Shown here: one piece after another, positions 1 through 10,553 of the stretch
Numbering within the stretch: the first letter of the stretch is position 1
Layout: the number at the start of each line of letters is the position of its first letter
From: Pseudomonadota bacterium
GTDB lineage: Bacteria; Pseudomonadota; Gammaproteobacteria; Xanthomonadales; Rhodanobacteraceae
Assembly: GCA_029779475.1 (NCBI GenBank)
Contig: JAKPAN010000321.1
Span: forward strand, 1 to 43,742
Reading direction: 5' to 3'
DNA length: 43,742 bases
Program-made: the position numbers and the translations under genes
Notes under the pieces: generated by a model
The model's database searches: none
Told to the model about the DNA's origin: nothing
What the model saw: only the letters and a program-made list of their open reading frames with translations

Positions 1-586
1 CGACGACTCGGTCGTAGTACGGCGACGGTTTCATGCGGCCCTGATCATCGAATTCCTGCCACGCCTTCGGTACCGAGGACTGGTTGGGGATCGTGACCAT
101 GCGCATCCAGCGCCCCAGGACGCGCAGCGCGTTGACCACGTTGAATGATTGCGAGCCGCCGCATACCTGCATGACGGCCAGCGTGCGGCCTTGCGTCGGG
201 CGCACGCTCCCTTCCTCCAGCGGCAACCAGTCGATCTGGTTCTTGAATACGCCGGTGACGGCGCCGTGCCGCTCGGGACTCACCCAGACCTGGCCTTCCG
301 ACCATAGCGACAGCGCGCGCAGTTCCTGCACCTTCGGATGCGACGCCGGTACGCTGTCCAACACCGGAAGATCGTGAGGGTCGAAGACGCGAGTCTCGGC
401 GCCGAACTGCTGCAGGACGCGCTCGGCCTCCAGGGCCAGCTTGCGGCTGAAGGATTGCGGGCGCAGGGAGCCGTACAGAATCAGGATGCGCGGCGGGTGG
501 TTCAAGCCGGGCGGCAGGGCCAGCTTTTCCAGCGTGGGACGATCCAGCGCATCGGCAGCGATATTGGGCGTTTCCTCAAGCGACAT
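1..586 (-). CDS. arsH: ArsH, NADPH-dependent FMN reductase / organoarsenical oxidase (C-terminus off the left edge)
   Basis: ArsH proteins are flavodoxin-like NADPH:FMN oxidoreductases that oxidise trivalent organoarsenicals. About 195 residues are visible. They include the FMN phosphate-binding loop [11 protein letters not shown] (about residues 38-48), [18 protein letters not shown], the GGSQSFN segment and the GRWMRM..PNQSS stretch typical of the ArsH subfamily. The ATG at 586-584 lies inside the 3' end of the upstream channel gene (11-bp overlap), so translation is probably coupled. It is the last gene seen of arsR-arsC-aqp-arsH, and the operon may continue beyond position 1. The family is clear. 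Which arsenical or quinone it acts on in vivo cannot be read from the sequence. Confidence 0.93.
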   Translation of the reverse strand, partial: MSLEETPNIAADALDRPTLEKLALPPGLNHPPRILILYGSLRPQSFSRKLALEAERVLQQFGAETRVFDPHDLPVLDSVPASHPKVQELRALSLWSEGQVWVSPERHGAVTGVFKNQIDWLPLEEGSVRPTQGRTLAVMQVCGGSQSFNVVNALRVLGRWMRMVTIPNQSSVPKAWQEFDDQGRMKPSPYYDRVV

Positions 587-1274
587 GATCGTGGTTCCCG
601 GATGGTGTTTCGATCGGCGACGCAAACAGCCAGCGCGCGACGATCAGGCTCAACGCAGCCCCTGCGCACTGCGCAAGCACGAAGCCCGGAACATCGGCCG
701 GCCGGATTCCGGCAAAAGTGTCGGTAAGGCACCGGGCGATCGTGATGGCTGGATTGGCGAACGAGGTCGACGCCGTGAACCAGTACGCCGCGCCGATCCA
801 CGCCGCCACCATCCACGGCGCATCGACGGCGCGGCGATGGCCGATCACCACGAACATCAGTCCGAATGTCGCGACCGTCTCGGCAAGCCACTGCGCGACG
901 CCGGTGCGAGCGTGCGTCGATGCCTGGATCAGAGGCAAATCAAACATGGCGTGCGCGAGTACCGCGCCGACGCAGCAGCCGATCACTTGCAGGACGATGT
1001 AGACGATGGTATCTGCGGCCGCAAGGCGGCGACGCAGCAGTTCCGTCACCGACACGACCGGGTTGAAATGCGCGCCACTGATCGGGCCGAGCAGCGCGAT
1101 CAATGCGGCCAATACGGCGACCGTCGCTGCGGTATTGGCCAGTAGCGCCACGGCTGCATTCCCATCGGCCAGGCGCTGGCCCATGATGCCCGAACCGATG
1201 ACGGTCGCAGCCAGCAGCACCGAGCCGATGGCTTCGGCAGCGCCGCGGCGGGTCAGTGATGATCGTGGCGGCAC
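576..1274 (-). CDS. aqpS: MIP-family aquaglyceroporin of the ars operon (AqpS-like)
   Basis: A 232-residue six-helix channel of the major intrinsic protein family. The two half-helix motifs are present as NPV (71-73, in [10 protein letters not shown]) and NPA (174-176, in [11 protein letters not shown]). The residue directly after the second NPA is normally the selectivity-filter Arg; here it is Ile177, which should widen or alter the pore. In ars operons such as that of Sinorhizobium meliloti, AqpS lets As(III), made inside the cell by ArsC, flow out down its gradient. The start is GTG at 1274, six bases after the arsC stop; the next in-frame Met would remove the first helix. The gene overlaps arsH by 11 bp. 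As(III) as substrate is inferred from context and family. Confidence 0.88.
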   Translation of the reverse strand: MPPRSSLTRRGAAEAIGSVLLAATVIGSGIMGQRLADGNAAVALLANTAATVAVLAALIALLGPISGAHFNPVVSVTELLRRRLAAADTIVYIVLQVIGCCVGAVLAHAMFDLPLIQASTHARTGVAQWLAETVATFGLMFVVIGHRRAVDAPWMVAAWIGAAYWFTASTSFANPAITIARCLTDTFAGIRPADVPGFVLAQCAGAALSLIVARWLFASPIETPSGNHDHVA

Positions 1275-1280
1275 GGCGAC

Positions 1281-1775
1281 TCAGGCCTTGCCGATTTCGC
1301 GGACGCGATCGCGAATCGCCATGCGATCGAGCGAGGCGAATGGCAGGCTCGTGAAAAGCTCGATGCGCCGCTGCAACGTGGTGAACGCTTCGCGGAATGC
1401 ATTGGTTTTCTCCAGCTCGGTGCCTTCCACCGCGGCGGGATCGGGCACGCCCCAGTGTGCGGTCACCGGTTGGCCTGGCCAGATCGGGCAGACCTCACCG
1501 GCGGCGTTGTCGCAAACCGTGAACACGAAATCCAGCGCTGGCGCGTCGGGCCGGTCAAATTCGTCCCAGCTTTTGCTGCGCAGCCCGTCGGTGGGATAAC
1601 CGGCCCTTTGCAGCAGCGCGATCGCGAACGGATTGACGCTCCCGTTCGGATGGCTCCCGGCGCTGTACGCGTGGAAGCGCCCCGCTCCTTTTTGGCGGAG
1701 TGCGGCTTCGGCCAGGATGCTGCGGGCGGAGTTGCCGGTACACAGGAAGAGCACGTTGAAGACGCGATCGCTCAT
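1281..1775 (-). CDS. arsC: Arsenate reductase, thioredoxin-coupled low-molecular-weight phosphatase type
   Basis: 164 residues with the LMW-PTPase P-loop C12TGNSARS, and a second pair of cysteines, C88 and C96, in VCDNAAGEVCP. These correspond to the Cys triad (10/82/89) of the Staphylococcus aureus enzyme, which reduces As(V) to As(III) using thioredoxin. The second P-loop cysteine of that protein is Ala17 here; it is not catalytic. A D-P-A motif near residue 112 supplies the general acid. The Met at 1775 was chosen over an upstream Met (1841): GGAG sits 7 bases before it and its ATG overlaps the arsR stop by 4 bp (ATGA). Third-party alternatives (ordinary tyrosine phosphatase) are unlikely given the Cys pair and the operon. 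Confidence 0.93.
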   Translation of the reverse strand: MSDRVFNVLFLCTGNSARSILAEAALRQKGAGRFHAYSAGSHPNGSVNPFAIALLQRAGYPTDGLRSKSWDEFDRPDAPALDFVFTVCDNAAGEVCPIWPGQPVTAHWGVPDPAAVEGTELEKTNAFREAFTTLQRRIELFTSLPFASLDRMAIRDRVREIGKA

Positions 1776-2113
1776 GAAGAAGCTCCGGATTTTCGGCGAC
1801 GAGGAGAAAGCTCGGCGGGCGCGCAGGAGCGTCCGCCGCAACAGTTGTCGGTGAGGTAGGCGAGCAACGCGTTCATCTGTGCGTAGTTGGCGCGGACGCG
1901 GATCACGCGACCTTCGCGCTCGTCTTCCACGAGCGCGGCGGCGCGCAGCACGTTGAGGTGTGCGCTCAGCGTGGCGGGCGGAAGGTCGAGGTGTTCGCGC
2001 AATTCGCCAACCGAAAGACCGTCCTGGCCGGCCTGCACGAGCTGGCGGAATGCGGCGAGGCGGGATTCGTGGCTGAGTGCGCCGAGCGCGGTGACGGCGG
2101 TGAGGGTGTCCAT
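1772..2113 (-). CDS. arsR: ArsR/SmtB-family arsenic-responsive repressor
   Basis: A 113-residue winged-helix regulator. The recognition helix region LSVGELREHLDLPPATLSAHL spans about 33-53 and the wing VEDEREGRVIRVRAN about 62-76. It lacks the classic CxC pair in the DNA-binding helix. Instead three cysteines lie at the C-terminus, C91, C92 and C97 (CC-x4-C), resembling the C-terminal As(III) site of the Acidithiobacillus ferrooxidans-type ArsR. It should repress its own operon and release DNA when As(III) binds. The start codon sits inside a 34-bp palindrome, and no Shine-Dalgarno is apparent, which agrees with a leaderless transcript. The stop overlaps arsC by 4 bp. Confidence 0.92.
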   Translation of the reverse strand: MDTLTAVTALGALSHESRLAAFRQLVQAGQDGLSVGELREHLDLPPATLSAHLNVLRAAALVEDEREGRVIRVRANYAQMNALLAYLTDNCCGGRSCAPAELSPRRRKSGASS

Positions 2114-2144
2114 GATTCCATAATTCCGGAATTATGGAATCATG
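2111..2144. promoter_or_regulatory. ars operator: 34-bp perfect palindrome over promoter and start codon
   Basis: The 17-base half CATGATTCCATAATTCC is followed directly by its exact reverse complement, centred between 2127 and 2128. One end is the arsR start codon (CAT on the plus strand, 2111-2113). It covers the probable -10 and touches the -35. ArsR repressors bind such inverted repeats, so this is very likely the operator of the autoregulated ars operon. Confidence 0.8.
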
Positions 2145-2148
2145 TCAA
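2120..2148 (-). promoter_or_regulatory. ars promoter with consensus -35
   Basis: On the minus strand a perfect TTGACA (2148-2143) is followed after 17 bases by AATTAT (2125-2120). The expected start of transcription then falls on or next to the A of the arsR ATG (2113), predicting a leaderless mRNA. The -10 is weak, so the exact start is inference. Confidence 0.6.
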
Positions 2149-2231
2149 TCGACGCTGCTTTCCGGGCTTTGCAGCGCCCAGCCGGCTGCACCTGCTGCCG
2201 GCCGGGCGAATGCCGCGATCGTTGCCCGAGC

Positions 2232-3008
2232 TTAGCGCTTGGCTTTCGACTTGAGCTGCGCGACCACCGCATTCAAGCGCGCTTGCGCCTCGGGCGCGAA
2301 CCAGTCGGCGACGAACGTCGCCACCGGCAATTTCTCCGGGTCGCACAACGCGGCGGCGAGATCGGCACGAGCAAGGCGGCGTGTCTCGCGTGCAGCGTGT
2401 TCGGGCAGTTGCAGCCATTCGCGCGCCCACTCGATTGCGCGTGCGACGACGCGTTCGGGCTCGACGAGTTCGTCGACGAAACCGAGCGCGAGCGCGCGTT
2501 CGGAATCGATCATTGCGCCGGCGGTGACGAGCCGTTCCGCGCGGTACGTGCCGACGAGCCTGCGCAGCGCGAACTGGATCGGCTCCGGCACGGGCAGGCC
2601 GACCTGGACTTCGTTGAGGCCTATGCGGAACGGTTTGGCGGGATCGGCGCTGCGCGCCATCACGCGGTAGTCGCCCATGATCGCGAGCACCGCGCCGCCA
2701 GCCGGACTGTGGCCGGTGATCGCGGAGACGACGGGGATCGTCGAGCCGGCGAGCGCGCCGCAGAGTCCGAAGAAATCGGCCATGAACGCGTGCAATGCGC
2801 CGTGATCGAGTTGCAGCAGCGCAGGCAGGTCGAGGCCGGCCGAAAACAGGCCCGGCGCGCCGGACAACACGAGCGCGCGGGCGCCTTCATTGGGCGCGGC
2901 TTCGACCGCTTCGCGCAACGCGCGCACGAGCGCAGGGTCGAGCGCGTTGACGGGCGCGCGCGCAAGGCGCAGTTCGTGAATCGCGTCGTGGCGGATCAGG
3001 TCGAGCAT
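2232..3008 (-). CDS. Crotonase-family delta3-delta2-enoyl-CoA isomerase, ECI1-like
   Basis: 258 residues with the crotonase fold. The first oxyanion-hole segment is FSAGLDL (55-61), the second is ITGHSPAGGAVLAI (97-110), and GLNEVQVGL (130-138) carries Glu133. The catalytic Glu of mitochondrial ECI1 lies in the same GLNE-Q-G motif, and no Glu appears at the first hydratase position. This points to an isomerase of unsaturated acyl-CoA (beta-oxidation) rather than a hydratase. The start at 3008 has GAGGA 7 bases upstream and follows the glycosidase-like gene by only 10 bp, so the two are probably co-transcribed. Subfamily assignment comes from motif resemblance; crotonase membership is firm. 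Confidence 0.8.
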   Translation of the reverse strand: MLDLIRHDAIHELRLARAPVNALDPALVRALREAVEAAPNEGARALVLSGAPGLFSAGLDLPALLQLDHGALHAFMADFFGLCGALAGSTIPVVSAITGHSPAGGAVLAIMGDYRVMARSADPAKPFRIGLNEVQVGLPVPEPIQFALRRLVGTYRAERLVTAGAMIDSERALALGFVDELVEPERVVARAIEWAREWLQLPEHAARETRRLARADLAAALCDPEKLPVATFVADWFAPEAQARLNAVVAQLKSKAKR

Positions 3009-3018
3009 CGAATGTCCT

Positions 3019-5019
3019 CTATTGCGGTGTGAGATCCCAGACCAGGACCTGGAACGGTTCGAGATGGATGCGCATCGGCGTCTTCGCATCGAGTTCGCGC
3101 GCAGCGCCGTCGCCGTAGGGCGATTGCGCGTGGAACGAGGTTGCGGCGCCCTTCGGCAATTCGAGCGCGGCGTGCAGGTCGAGGTCGAAATCCTGCGCCG
3201 TTTCGCGCGGATTGCGCAGGCTCACGATCGCGCGCGTTGGCGACCACGAAGCCCATCCGTAGACGTCGCCGCGTGCGGGATCGCCGCCGATCCAATGGCT
3301 GTCGCGCAGCACGTCGGCGCGTTCGCGCGACCATTTCGCGGCGCTGGCGAGCACGTCCCAGTCGGCATCGCGCATGAGGTCGGGCGAGATGTACATCTCC
3401 TGCAACGCGGTGCCGCTGGCGAAATACGAACGCACTTCGTCGGCGAAATCAGCCGGGTTCGGATCCACGTTCAAGCCGCGCGCATGCTTGGCGTAGATGA
3501 TGCCGTGGAGCATGAGCGCGTTGAGCGGAAACAGCGGGCCTTGGCGCACGATGCCGCCGTAGGTGTCGGCGTCGCGATAGGTGATCCAGCGCTGGCGATC
3601 GTCGCCGCGTCCGGCGAATTCGTGGTCTTCGCCGCCGCGCCAGATCGAGTCGGCCGTGCGCAGCCAGAACGGCGACGGCCACGTGCCCGTGGTGAGGTTG
3701 ATGAAAAGATCGGGCTTGACCGCGCGCAAGTCGTCGATGAGCGCGATTGCCGCGGCGAAGTCGCTGTCGAACGCGCTGCCTTTCGTCACCTTGTCGGGAC
3801 TGCCGGTGCCGTCGAGCTTGAACTGGTTGATGTGGAACTTCGTCAGCAGGTCGAGCGCGGCCTGGTGGAACAGCGCGTAGTACTTCGGACCCGACAGAGC
3901 GAGGCCCTGATCGTCGACCTCGAAGCCCTGCGCTTTCGCGGCGGCAAGCCGCTCCGCGCGCGGCGGCCCGTAGCCGCCCCATGGCGACAGCCAGACGCCG
4001 GGATCGGCGCCCGCGGCTTCTGCCGCTTTCGCGAGCGGCGTGAAGCCGTCGGGAAAACCTGCGTTGAATTGCCACAGGTGCACGTGATCGTCCCAGCCGT
4101 CGTCGAACAGGAACGAATCGAGCGTGACGCCGCGCTGCTTGTGCAGCTTTTCGACATAGGCGCCGATCGCGTGCAGCGCGTCGTCCTGCGTGTACGGCGT
4201 GAAGTAGCCGATGTCGTACCACGAGTTGTAATGCAGGAAGGTGCGATACGGATGCGCGCGTTCGCGTTCGAGGTAGGCGAGGAAGGTGCGGCGCAGTTGT
4301 CCGGGCACGCTGATGCCGTATACGCTCGAATACGTCGCCGCGACATTCGCGCGCAGCGGCAACACGCGCTTGACGAAGACCTGCGCGTGGCCGGCTTCGA
4401 TGCGCGCGTCGGACATCGGCTGTTCGACGCCGAAGAAACGGTTGTCGGCGACGACGGGCGAGCCTTGCACGGTGCCGGCCGTCCACGCGTCATCGAGATG
4501 CAGGTCGAGCAGCGTGACGCGGGCGACGTCGAGATCGGTTTTCGACGCGAACGAAAATTCCTGGCGCACGTAATTCGCGCCGTCGCGCAGCAGTGTCCGC
4601 CAATGCACTTTCACGCCGGTCGCCGCATCGACGAGATCGGCGTCGAGTGCCTTGCCGGCGAAACGGTTGGCCGCGCGCGAGGCCTTTGCGTCCGCCTTGA
4701 GCGTCGTGCAGGCGAGCTTGCCTTGCAGCTTGAAGCGGCTCGCGTCGAGCGTGCTCTTGTCGCGCAGCGTGAGTGCGAACAGCTGGCCGTCGAGCGCGTG
4801 CCGGCTCGTGTCGAAGCGATTGTCGAACGCGATGGGTTTGAGCGCGCCGGAATCGTTCGCGACGGCGTAGCGCAGCGCGGCGTTGCCGAGTTCGCCGCCG
4901 GATTTTCCGGCGCGGCAATCGGCCTTGCCGGGATCGGCAGGCAGCCACGGCGCCGCGGTTTCGGCGGCAGCGAGCGGCGTCGCGGCGAGCGCGAGCAGCA
5001 ATGCGAAACGGGATTTCAT
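3019..5019 (-). CDS. Secreted clan GH-D (alpha-galactosidase-like) glycoside hydrolase
   Basis: 666 residues starting with a signal peptide (MKSRFALLLALAA..LAAAE, cleavage near 19). An N-terminal beta-rich domain (about 30-250) precedes a TIM-barrel domain. The latter carries LFDDGW (304-309), GVWLSPWGG (341-349) and FKLDG (400-404), whose Asp403 fits the K-x-D nucleophile of GH27/GH36. The acid/base could be an Asp in the SIWRGGEDHEF stretch (458-468). A C-terminal beta domain follows. It probably cleaves alpha-linked sugars in the periplasm or outside the cell; the substrate is unknown. The start at 5019 was chosen because it opens the signal peptide and has GGAG 8 bases upstream. It lies 55 bp after the DUF4139 gene. 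Confidence 0.75.
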   Translation of the reverse strand: MKSRFALLLALAATPLAAAETAAPWLPADPGKADCRAGKSGGELGNAALRYAVANDSGALKPIAFDNRFDTSRHALDGQLFALTLRDKSTLDASRFKLQGKLACTTLKADAKASRAANRFAGKALDADLVDAATGVKVHWRTLLRDGANYVRQEFSFASKTDLDVARVTLLDLHLDDAWTAGTVQGSPVVADNRFFGVEQPMSDARIEAGHAQVFVKRVLPLRANVAATYSSVYGISVPGQLRRTFLAYLERERAHPYRTFLHYNSWYDIGYFTPYTQDDALHAIGAYVEKLHKQRGVTLDSFLFDDGWDDHVHLWQFNAGFPDGFTPLAKAAEAAGADPGVWLSPWGGYGPPRAERLAAAKAQGFEVDDQGLALSGPKYYALFHQAALDLLTKFHINQFKLDGTGSPDKVTKGSAFDSDFAAAIALIDDLRAVKPDLFINLTTGTWPSPFWLRTADSIWRGGEDHEFAGRGDDRQRWITYRDADTYGGIVRQGPLFPLNALMLHGIIYAKHARGLNVDPNPADFADEVRSYFASGTALQEMYISPDLMRDADWDVLASAAKWSRERADVLRDSHWIGGDPARGDVYGWASWSPTRAIVSLRNPRETAQDFDLDLHAALELPKGAATSFHAQSPYGDGAARELDAKTPMRIHLEPFQVLVWDLTPQ

Positions 5020-5074
5020 GCAGGACTCCCGGTTGGCGGCAGCATGGGCACGGTTGCGGTCGCGGCGTTTCGCC

Positions 5075-6514
5075 TCATCCGTTCTCGTCCGTCGCCGTCC
5101 ACGAATAGCGCAACAGGTAATCGAGCGTGGCCTTGCCCTTTGCGGGTACGTCGACCGTGAACTCGAGCACATCGGGTGTCTTGCGCGAGGGCTTCTGGCT
5201 CGACGAGTCGACGTCCCACACGCGCCAGCGATTGGGATGTTCGCGTACGGTGATCGTGCGCGCGGTTTCGCTCGTGTTCTCGAAGCTGATGCGGAAGCCT
5301 TCGTTCATCGTGCGTGCGGCGCGATCGACGCTGAACGCGGTGCGTTCCTTCTCGGCGCGCAGGCCGAAGGCGACGCCGATGTTGAGCGTCACGTCGTGGC
5401 CTTTCGGCGTGTCGTTGCCGCGTACTTCGCCGAGCAGTTCGGTCTGGCCGTCCTTGTCGCGCGTGAGCACGCGCACGTTGCCGGCGGGCAGGTTTTCGGG
5501 CGCGACGAAGAGGAGTTGGCTGACGATCGGCGTCGCGCCGAAATTTCCTCCCCCGTTATCCGTGTTCGGTCGCGACGGGAACCAGCTGCCGCCGAATTCG
5601 GCGATCCAGCGGCGGCGGCAATCGAGATCGTGGCTCGCGTACAGCGGCACCTGCGTGACGCTTGCATCGGGCAGATCGATCGCGCCGTCGATGAGATAGC
5701 TGCGGTAGTCGCCGAGCGACGATTGTTCAGGCGGCGCGGCCGGCGCGGGTGCGGCGGCGGCTTTCATCATCGTCGCTCGCGGCGCGTAGTCCGCGCGACT
5801 GCCGAGATTGGGTTCGCCAGCGATGAGCTTGATCGTACTGCCCGCGTAGTCGCGGCCGCTGCGATTGGCGATGCTGGCGAGCGCGTCGAGGTGCAGCTTG
5901 CAGGCGCTGCCGGCATCGTCGAGCAGCGCAGCATACGCGGCGCGCCAGCCGAGGCCCGACGTCGGATAGGTCAGCGTCGCCGCTTTCGTGCCCGCGCTGG
6001 AGACGTCGAGGCTGACCTGCAACGTGCTGCCGGGCAGGCCGGTGGAATCGGGGAATTCGACGCGCGCGAAATTGCGCAGGTAAGTGACGCGGCCGTTCGC
6101 GCCGCGCACGCCGATGCTCTCGCCGTCGATGGCGACGAGCTGGCCTTCCGCGAGCGCCGCGCCGTTGTCGCCGCTGACGACGACGCGTTCGCCGCGATGC
6201 GCGCCGAGCAGGCCGACGTCGCCGGGCGAGATCACGCGCTGGCCGAGCACGCGCGCGGCGCCGCCGAAGTCGAGCGCGACGGCTTCGGTGTCGAGCATCG
6301 TCGGCAGGCCGTCGAGCGTCATGTCCTGCCGTCCGCTTTTCTGCAGCGTGAGCTGGCGGCGCTCGTGGACGATCGCGTGGCCTTCGCCGATCGGCTGCGA
6401 GCCGGGGCTGAACAGCGAATCGTTGTCGCTGCGGTAGATCGTGACGGAAGTGTCGGCAGCACCTGCGGTGCCGGAGAGGAGCGCGGCGGCGAATGCCATC
6501 GGCAGGGATTTCAT
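5075..6514 (-). CDS. DUF4139 domain-containing exported protein
   Basis: 479 residues with a signal peptide (MKSLPMAFAAALLSGTAGAA, cleavage near 20). The mature protein opens with TSVTIYRSDNDSLF and a GLPTMLDTEAVAL stretch typical of DUF4139/mucoidy-inhibitor-like proteins. Beta-rich segments with SGLGWRAAYAALL (about 206) and a C-terminal beta-sandwich ending LEFTVDVPAKGKATLDYLLRY follow. An Ala/Pro-rich linker (AAAAPAPAAPPE) splits the two halves. Family function is not known. The start at 6514 has AAAGGA upstream and opens the signal peptide. It is divergent from the copper chaperone and probably leads a transcript into the glycosidase-like gene. Confidence 0.78.
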   Translation of the reverse strand: MKSLPMAFAAALLSGTAGAADTSVTIYRSDNDSLFSPGSQPIGEGHAIVHERRQLTLQKSGRQDMTLDGLPTMLDTEAVALDFGGAARVLGQRVISPGDVGLLGAHRGERVVVSGDNGAALAEGQLVAIDGESIGVRGANGRVTYLRNFARVEFPDSTGLPGSTLQVSLDVSSAGTKAATLTYPTSGLGWRAAYAALLDDAGSACKLHLDALASIANRSGRDYAGSTIKLIAGEPNLGSRADYAPRATMMKAAAAPAPAAPPEQSSLGDYRSYLIDGAIDLPDASVTQVPLYASHDLDCRRRWIAEFGGSWFPSRPNTDNGGGNFGATPIVSQLLFVAPENLPAGNVRVLTRDKDGQTELLGEVRGNDTPKGHDVTLNIGVAFGLRAEKERTAFSVDRAARTMNEGFRISFENTSETARTITVREHPNRWRVWDVDSSSQKPSRKTPDVLEFTVDVPAKGKATLDYLLRYSWTATDENG

Positions 6515-6541
6515 GAGCCTTCCTTTTGCGTCCGGACGAGC

Positions 6542-6554
6542 GGCTATCATAGCC
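6542..6554. promoter_or_regulatory. Inverted repeat in the divergent promoter region
   Basis: GGCTATCATAGCC is a perfect 6-bp inverted repeat with one central base. It contains TATCAT on the plus strand and TATGAT on the minus strand, so both divergent genes could use a -10 here. No convincing -35 was found for either. It could be an overlapping promoter pair or an operator. Confidence 0.35.
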
Positions 6555-6572
6555 AGAGCGTTGGAGGTTGCG

Positions 6573-7013
6573 ATGAAGCTGCAGACACTCGGTTGGGCCC
6601 TCGTTTTCGCTACCGGCGCCGCGCATGCGGGCGGTCGGTTTGCCGTGCACGATGCGTGGATCCGCGCGATGCCGCCCGGCGCGACAATGGCCGCGGGTTA
6701 CGCGACGTTGTCCAACGACGGCGACACGCCGGTGACGATCCTCACCGCACAGAGCGACACGTTCCGCAACGTGACGCTGCACGAGACGCTCGTGTCCGGC
6801 GACGTGTCGAAGATGCGCGAAGTGCATCGCCTCGTCGTCGCGCCCGGCGCGACGATCAAGCTCGAACCCGGCGGCCGCCATCTCATGCTGATGTCGCCGC
6901 GCCACGACATCGTCGCGGGCGACAAGGTCGGCATCACCTTCCTGCTGCGCGACGGAACGCGCGTCGATACCTGGTTCGACGTGACCGCGCCCGACGCGCC
7001 TGCGGGCGACTGA
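6573..7013 (+). CDS. Periplasmic copper chaperone PCu(A)C
   Basis: 146 residues with a short signal peptide (cleavage near AHA19). The copper site H70-x10-M81-x21-H103-x-M105 matches exactly the H-x10-M-x21-H-x-M motif of PCu(A)C proteins, which deliver Cu(I) to the CuA centre of cytochrome oxidase. The start at 6573 has GGAGG 5-9 bases upstream. An in-frame Met at 6441 would extend it 44 residues into the divergent gene and bury the signal peptide, so it was rejected. No Sco or cytochrome oxidase gene lies nearby. It is convergent with the thioesterase gene, with no clear terminator in the 31-bp gap. Confidence 0.92.
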   Translation: MKLQTLGWALVFATGAAHAGGRFAVHDAWIRAMPPGATMAAGYATLSNDGDTPVTILTAQSDTFRNVTLHETLVSGDVSKMREVHRLVVAPGATIKLEPGGRHLMLMSPRHDIVAGDKVGITFLLRDGTRVDTWFDVTAPDAPAGD

Positions 7014-7044
7014 AGAAACCGAAGAATCGACAGCGCGCCGATCC

Positions 7045-7466
7045 TTACGCGGGCCGAACCGCGGCGCGCACCGCGTCCGGCAGCGCGATCGAACGTCCGC
7101 TTGCCGGATCGATCCAGACCATGACCGCTTCGCCGTCGGCGTAGACGCACGTCGCGTCGTCCTCATCGACGATGCGGTGCGCGATCGTCAGCGAGGAATT
7201 GCCGACGCGCGCGATCGACAGTTCGACGATGATGCGCGCGGGCCAGCCGAGCTGGCGGCGGAAGTTGAGACTCGCCGCGGCGACGACGGGCATCTTCGCG
7301 TCGTCGCGCAACTGCGCGCCGAGCCGGTTCAACCAGACGATGCGCGCTTCCTGCACGTAGACGAGAAACGCGGCGTTGTTGACGTGGTCGAACGCGTCGA
7401 GATCGCCCCAGCGCACGCTGATCGGCACGCGCGCGACGACGGGCGCATTCGATTCGGCGGTCGTGC

Positions 7467-7470
<4 letters not shown>
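7045..7470 (-). CDS. Hotdog-fold acyl-CoA thioesterase (4HBT/YbgC-like)
   Basis: 141 residues. The 4HBT signature [16 protein letters not shown] (20-35) includes Asp23, the likely catalytic residue, and H29-V-N-N, followed by the central hotdog helix. Such enzymes hydrolyse acyl-CoA or acyl-ACP thioesters; the chain specificity cannot be told. Its ATG (7470-7468) overlaps the uvrA stop by 4 bp (ATGA), so it is probably translated by coupling from the uvrA message. No functional link with DNA repair is apparent. Confidence 0.88.
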
Positions 7471-10340
<2,870 letters not shown>

Positions 10341-10367
10341 GAGGACGGCATATGGGGAAAGCGTTCG

Positions 10368-10373
10368 ACTATA
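10368..10373 (-). promoter_or_regulatory. Possible uvrA -10 element
   Basis: TATAGT on the minus strand lies 27 bases before the uvrA ATG. The -35 region is poor (GCAATC at 17 bases), so this is a weak call. Confidence 0.35.
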
Positions 10374-10455
10374 GCAACCGCCGTCGCAGCGATTGCGACG
10401 CCCGGAGCGGGTTTCCCGCGCCGCCGCCTTGGCCGGCGGCAGGCAAAACAATGAC

Positions 10456-10485
10456 TTGCGGGATCCTTGCGGCTTCGGCTAGACT
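10456..10485 (+). promoter_or_regulatory. Likely rplU-rpmA promoter
   Basis: TTGCGG (10456-10461), an 18-base spacer and TAGACT (10480-10485). Transcription would start about 60 bases before rplU. It is the best sigma-70-like match in the 213-bp divergent gap between uvrA and rplU. The leader up to 10553 shows no obvious folded element. Confidence 0.5.
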
Positions 10486-10553
10486 GCGCGGCTCGCTGAT
10501 GGGCTCCGTCCGTCCGCGAAGGCTGAAACCAGAATAACTACAGAGGCATAGCC

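Noticed and set aside
10341..10553. A LexA box or riboregulator in the uvrA-rplU gap
   Set aside because: No CTGT-n8-ACAG type site and no stable conserved structure could be recognised.
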